Source: Clostridiales bacterium
Lineage (GTDB): Bacteria; Bacillota; Clostridia; Christensenellales; Aristaeellaceae
Assembly (NCBI GenBank): GCA_004556545.1
Contig: SFGO01000092.1
Span: 1 to 9,667 of the forward strand
Reading direction: 5' to 3'
Length of the DNA: 9,667 bases
Made by a program: the position numbers and the translations under genes. Shown here piece by piece: positions 6,449-9,667 of this stretch; position 1 is the stretch's first letter; each line of letters begins with the position of its first letter. The notes under the pieces were generated by a model. That model saw only the letters and a program-made list of their open reading frames with translations, did no database searches and had not been told where the DNA came from.

Positions 6449-7846
6449 ATGTTGGACAAGCATCTTGCCATGGAAGCGCTGGACGCCGCCTTATCCACCG
6501 GCGGCGACTTTGCGGAGATCTTTGCAGAGGACCGGCGGGATCAGGCCGTGACCCTGCAGAGCAGCCGCGTGGAGCGCGTGAACTCGGGCCGTCTGCACGG
6601 CGCGGGCGTGCGGGTGTACGACGGGCTGACCGCCGTATACGCCTACACCAACGATTTTGGCCGGGAGGGCCTGCTGAAATGCGCCAAAGAGGCGGCTTCG
6701 GCCATCCGCACCCAGCGTCAGGGCCGCACGGCGGCGCAGGCGCTGGAAGAGCGGCACTTCGTCAACCGTCATCCCATCTGGATGAAGCCCTCCGACGTGG
6801 ACACCCGGCGGAAGATCGACCTTCTGCGGGCGGCGGACACGGCGGCGCGCTCCGCGGGCGACGAGATTTCTCAGGTGGTCTGCACCTTTACCGACAGCGA
6901 GCAGGACGTGCTCATCTGCAACAGCGAGGGCCTGTATGTGACCGATACCCGGGTCTATTCCCGCATGCGTTGTCAAGCGGTGGCCTCCAATGGGACGGAA
7001 AACCAGTCCGCTGGCGAGGCTCCCGGCGCGGCCAAGGGCTTTGAATATTTCATCGACACCATCGACCCGGCCCTGATGGGACTTCGGGCGGGCAAGACAG
7101 CCGTGAAAATGCTGCACGCGCCCTACTGCCCCTCCGGCGTGATGCCGGTGGTCATCGGCAGCGGCTTCGGCGGCGTGATCTTCCACGAAGCCTGCGGCCA
7201 CAGTCTGGAAGCCACCAGCATCGCCAGCAATATGAGCGAGTTCTGCGGCAAGCTGGGCCAGCAGATCGCCGCGCCCTGCGTCACGGCCATCGACGACGGC
7301 ACTATGCCCAACGAATGGGGCAGCGAAAACGTGGACGACGAAGGCATGCCCACGAACCGTCTGGTGCTGATTGAAAACGGCATTCTGAAAAACTACATGA
7401 TCGACCGTCTGAACGGGCGGCGGATGGGCATGGCCCCCACGGGCAGCGCCCGCCGGGAGAGCTACGCCTACGCGCCTACCTCCCGGATGCGCAACACCTT
7501 CATCGCGCCCGGACTGGACGACGAGGCGGAGATGATCGCCACCATGGGCGACGGTCTTTACGCGGCCAGCATGGGCGGCGGCTCGGTGAATCCCGCCACG
7601 GGCGAGTTCAACTTTGCGGTCAACGAGGGCTATCTGGTCAAGGATGGCCGGATCGTCCACCCGGTGCGGGGCGCCAGTCTGGTCGGCAAGGGCGGCGATA
7701 TTCTGATGCAGATCGACCGGGTCGGCAAGAACATGGTGATGGCGCAGGGCATGTGCGGCAGCATGAGCGGCTCCGTTCCCGTCAATGTGGGCCAGCCCTG
7801 GATCCGCGTCAAGTCCATCACGGTCGGCGGCCGGCAGCAGGGCTAA
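6449..7846 (+). CDS. tldD: TldD-family zinc metalloprotease
   Basis: The protein has 465 residues. TldD is the catalytic half of the cytoplasmic TldD/TldE protease, which in E. coli matures microcin B17 and helps degrade the antitoxin CcdA; it cleaves unfolded peptides. The zinc site is visible as HEACGH with H246, E247 and H251. The Cys in MCGSMSG (C436) matches the conserved C-terminal cysteine ligand. Other hallmarks are GSGFGGVIFHE, KLGQQIAAPCVTAIDD, DDEGMPTNRLVLIENGIL and the ending NVGQPWIRVKSITVGG. ATG 6449 has GAGGAGA 9 nt upstream. The 63-nt gap from pgmB holds no terminator or clear promoter. The paralogue tldE follows, but only after 292 nt of repeat DNA, and the tldD stop codon sits in the loop of the first hairpin there. 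The natural substrate is unknown and no RiPP precursor gene is recognisable nearby. Confidence 0.95.
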   Translation: MLDKHLAMEALDAALSTGGDFAEIFAEDRRDQAVTLQSSRVERVNSGRLHGAGVRVYDGLTAVYAYTNDFGREGLLKCAKEAASAIRTQRQGRTAAQALEERHFVNRHPIWMKPSDVDTRRKIDLLRAADTAARSAGDEISQVVCTFTDSEQDVLICNSEGLYVTDTRVYSRMRCQAVASNGTENQSAGEAPGAAKGFEYFIDTIDPALMGLRAGKTAVKMLHAPYCPSGVMPVVIGSGFGGVIFHEACGHSLEATSIASNMSEFCGKLGQQIAAPCVTAIDDGTMPNEWGSENVDDEGMPTNRLVLIENGILKNYMIDRLNGRRMGMAPTGSARRESYAYAPTSRMRNTFIAPGLDDEAEMIATMGDGLYAASMGGGSVNPATGEFNFAVNEGYLVKDGRIVHPVRGASLVGKGGDILMQIDRVGKNMVMAQGMCGSMSGSVPVNVGQPWIRVKSITVGGRQQG

Positions 7847-8064
7847 AGCCCTGCACCCGTCACTGCGCGGCTTTGCCGCGCAGGGGCGTAGAGGACTTGC
7901 AGGTTGGCCGGGGTTATACCGCCGTGGCACGACGGGTGCCACGGCTCGCCGGTCTGGTCGGCGAAATGCTGGTTGGCCGGAAATGGCCGCCGCTCGGCGG
8001 AAGGTCTCGCGCAAGGGGCACTGCCCCTTGACCCCGGACTGCGCGCCACAGGGGCGTAGAGGGA
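7837..8064. repeat. Hairpin-dense repeat element between tldD and tldE
   Basis: Five hairpins are packed here. They are GCAGGGCT-AA-AGCCCTGC (7837-7854, holding the tldD TAA), CTGCGCGGC-TTT-GCCGCGCAG (7863-7883), GCCGTGGCAC-GACGG-GTGCCACGGC (7921-7945, 10 bp perfect), CCGCCG-CT-CGGCGG (7987-8000) and CAAGGGGCA-C-TGCCCCTTG (8012-8030). The 14-mer CAGGGGCGTAGAGG appears at both sides (7881-7894 and 8049-8062), each time after an ACTGCGCG-like segment, so the element has partly repeated ends. GTTGGCCG occurs at 7903 and 7972 and also at 3111 and 9560. No protein-coding signal is convincing. It probably inserted into a formerly short tldD-tldE gap. Confidence 0.7.
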
Positions 8065-8138
8065 CATGGGGTGGGATATGACCGCAAAGGTTAAAACAAA
8101 CAACGATTTCTCAACGACTTCAGAAATGAGGTTATCTT

Positions 8139-9479
8139 ATGAAGCAGGATTACATCAAGGAACTTCTGGCTCAGGCCAAGGCAGCCGGGATCGAAGCGGC
8201 GGAAGCTTATCTGAGCGAAAAAGAAAACTTTTCCGCCATGCGCAACAACGGCGCGCTGGAGGATTATCAATCCAACCACACCCGGGGGCTGGGCTTCCGG
8301 GGGCTGGTGAACGGCCGCATGGGCTACGCTTCCACCGAGGCGCTGGACGAGGAATCCATCGGCCAGCTGATCCGCGGCGTGATCGAATCGGCCACGCTGT
8401 GCGAAAGCGACGACGAGCAGCCCCTGTATCAGGGCGGCGGTCAGGTTCCCGAGTTGGAGCTGTACCAGCCGGAGCTGGACAAGGTCGCTCCCGAAGCCAA
8501 GCTGGCGAAGATCGAAGCCATGGAGAACGCCTGCAAGGCGGCGGACAGCCGGTATCTGAACGGCTACAACATGGTGGAGACCACCAAACACACCGTGCGC
8601 ATCGCCAACAGCTTCGGCATGGATCAGACCTACACGGAAAACTTCTGCGACCTGTACTGCGGCGCCAACGTCAAGGAAGGCGACAATGTCTCCACCGGCG
8701 GCTTTGTGCAGATCAGCCGGGACTTTGACGCGCTGGATCCCGACCGTCTGGCCCGCGACAGCGTGGATCAGGCCGTGAAGGGCCTGAACGCGGAGCCGGT
8801 GGCCTCCGGCAAATATCACGTGGTCTTCTGGAACGAAGCGCTGGTCAGCCTGCTGGGCGTATTCAGCACCGTTTTCTCCGCCGAGACGGAGCAGATGGGG
8901 CTGTCCCTTCTGTCCGGCAAGCTGGGCGAGACCATCGCCGCGCCCTGCGTCACGCTGGTGGACGATCCCCTGCGGCCGGACTGCCTGGGCAGCCGTCCCT
9001 TTGACGACGAGGGCGTTCCCTCCCATCAGCACATGCTGGTGGAAAACGGCGTGTTCCGCACCTTCCTGCACAACCTGAAGACCGCCCGGAAGGCGGGCGT
9101 GGAATCCACGGGCAACGGCAGCAAGGCGGACTATTCCTCCCCCGTGCGGGTGGCTCCCTCCAACCTGTACTTCGAGCCGGGCGCGCTCTCCTTTGAGGAG
9201 CTGCTTTCGCAGGTAGGCGACGGCATCGTCATTACCGAAGTGTCCGGCCTTCACGCGGGCGCGAATCCGGTCAGCGGCGATTTCTCCCTGCTGTCCAAGG
9301 GCTACACCCTCAAGGACGGCAAGCGGGATCAGCCCCTGGAGCGCATCACCGTGGCAGGCAATTTCTACGAGCTTCTGAAAAACATCCGCGCCTTTGCCAG
9401 CGATCTGCGCTTCCCCAACGGCGCGTTGGGCAGCGCCAGCGCCGACGCGGGCGAAATGACCGTCAGCGGCAAGGCGTAA
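8139..9479 (+). CDS. pmbA: TldE/PmbA, non-catalytic partner of TldD
   Basis: The protein has 446 residues. TldE (PmbA) pairs with TldD to form the active peptidase but carries no zinc site itself. That is what is seen here: where TldD has HEACGH, this protein reads GVFSTVFSAE (about 240-250), while flanking paralogous sequence is shared (KLGETIAAPCVTLVDD at 261-276 against KLGQQIAAPCVTAIDD in TldD). Other family features are the N-terminal helical region, DDEGVPSHQHMLVENGVFRTFLHN, VSGLHAGANPVSGDFSLLSKGY and the ending AGEMTVSGKA. ATG 8139 follows TGAGG with 7 nt spacing. An overlapping frame starting at 8066 is a shadow. About 75 nt of ordinary sequence (8065-8138) separates the start from the upstream repeat; no strong promoter is seen there, so expression likely depends on read-through from tldD. 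Confidence 0.95.
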   Translation: MKQDYIKELLAQAKAAGIEAAEAYLSEKENFSAMRNNGALEDYQSNHTRGLGFRGLVNGRMGYASTEALDEESIGQLIRGVIESATLCESDDEQPLYQGGGQVPELELYQPELDKVAPEAKLAKIEAMENACKAADSRYLNGYNMVETTKHTVRIANSFGMDQTYTENFCDLYCGANVKEGDNVSTGGFVQISRDFDALDPDRLARDSVDQAVKGLNAEPVASGKYHVVFWNEALVSLLGVFSTVFSAETEQMGLSLLSGKLGETIAAPCVTLVDDPLRPDCLGSRPFDDEGVPSHQHMLVENGVFRTFLHNLKTARKAGVESTGNGSKADYSSPVRVAPSNLYFEPGALSFEELLSQVGDGIVITEVSGLHAGANPVSGDFSLLSKGYTLKDGKRDQPLERITVAGNFYELLKNIRAFASDLRFPNGALGSASADAGEMTVSGKA

Positions 9480-9501
9480 GGGAACAGACGAATGGGATAC
9501 A

Positions 9502-9536
9502 AACGGGGGATGCGCCGCAAAGGCGCATCCCCCGTT
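9502..9536 (+). terminator. Perfect 15-bp hairpin after tldE, likely terminator
   Basis: AACGGGGGATGCGCC (9502-9516) and its exact reverse complement (9522-9536) flank the loop GCAAA. It begins 22 nt after the tldE stop. The stem is very GC-rich, but only TT ends the 3' arm and no T-run follows, so it is either a weak or factor-assisted terminator or a 3'-end protecting hairpin. Confidence 0.55.
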
Positions 9537-9559
9537 CCAGTCTGTCGAAAAACCCAAAG

Positions 9560-9667
9560 TTGGCCGCTGTTGCCCGCAAACAGCGCTTTGCGGCCCGCCA
9601 CGCATGTCTGCGGCCAAGCCCTGCGCTACGCTTGTGCTTGGCTACGCGCTTCATGGCTTTCAGCCAT
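9560..9667. repeat. Dispersed repeat at the right edge, probably incomplete
   Basis: The segment opens with GTTGGCCG and the 17-mer GCCCGCAAACAGCGCTT (9573-9589), shared with 3111-3142. Further dyads follow: GCCAAGC/GCTTGGC (9613-9619 with 9636-9642) and ATGGCT-TTC-AGCCAT (9653-9667), the last ending exactly at the window edge. Minus-strand frames through it encode AKRCLRA, as does the copy inside the lipoprotein gene, but they show no other protein-like features. The element probably continues beyond the window. Confidence 0.6.

Noticed and set aside
6491..8014. Long open frame on the minus strand opposite tldD (507 codons)
   Set aside because: Antisense shadow of TldD. The composition is biased and it runs through the hairpin repeat.
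8028..8085. Separate promoter for tldE
   Set aside because: TTGACC at 8028 has no -10 at a proper distance, and the TATGAC-like hexamer further on has no -35 partner.
7847..8138. Possible small peptide (RiPP precursor) gene beside TldD/TldE
   Set aside because: TldD/E can process peptides, but the frames here are repeat-derived, lack ribosome sites, and show no leader-core pattern.
8091..9617. Long open frame on the minus strand opposite tldE (508 codons)
   Set aside because: It is the antisense shadow of a clearly recognised TldE gene in GC-rich DNA. The product is rich in His, Gly and Val with no family features and no good ribosome site.

Overview
The window looks like chromosomal DNA from a GC-rich, low-G+C-phylum bacterium of the class Clostridia, probably a gut Oscillospirales or Christensenellales type. 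The evidence is strong AGGAGG-type ribosome sites, sigma-A-like promoters in a short AT-rich island, GerMN-domain lipoproteins, a WalK/PhoR-type kinase, and many GC-rich hairpin repeats between genes. The taxonomic call is inference, because no rRNA or marker gene is present.

Two operons diverge from a control region at about 5472-5734. The leftward (minus) operon reads: OmpR/PhoB-family response regulator (4779-5471), membrane sensor kinase (3320-4747), single-GerMN lipoprotein (2142-3302), and triple-GerMN lipoprotein (535-2085). A rho-independent terminator at 482-519 closes it. The order regulator-kinase-GerMN lipoprotein matches mtrA-mtrB-lpqB of Actinobacteria, so the lipoproteins may be extracytoplasmic partners of the kinase. 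A set of TTTACA/TGTAAA half-sites overlaps the promoter of this operon and is a candidate autoregulatory operator.

The rightward (plus) operon reads: beta-phosphoglucomutase (5735-6385), TldD metalloprotease (6449-7846) and its non-catalytic partner TldE/PmbA (8139-9479). An extended -10 promoter at 5643-5671 drives it. A perfect 15-bp hairpin follows tldE.

Non-coding sequence is dominated by GC-rich, hairpin-dense repeats at four places. They form a tandem pair near the left edge (43-317), lie inside the 5' end of the first lipoprotein gene (about 3111-3222), fill the tldD-tldE gap (7837-8064), and occupy the right edge (9560-9667). The 3111 and 9560 copies share a 17-mer, and GTTGGCCG occurs in three of the four places. 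The copy inside the lipoprotein gene stays in frame and gives the protein an abnormal N-terminal extension ahead of its signal peptide. No tRNA, rRNA, CRISPR array, transposase or phage gene was seen.
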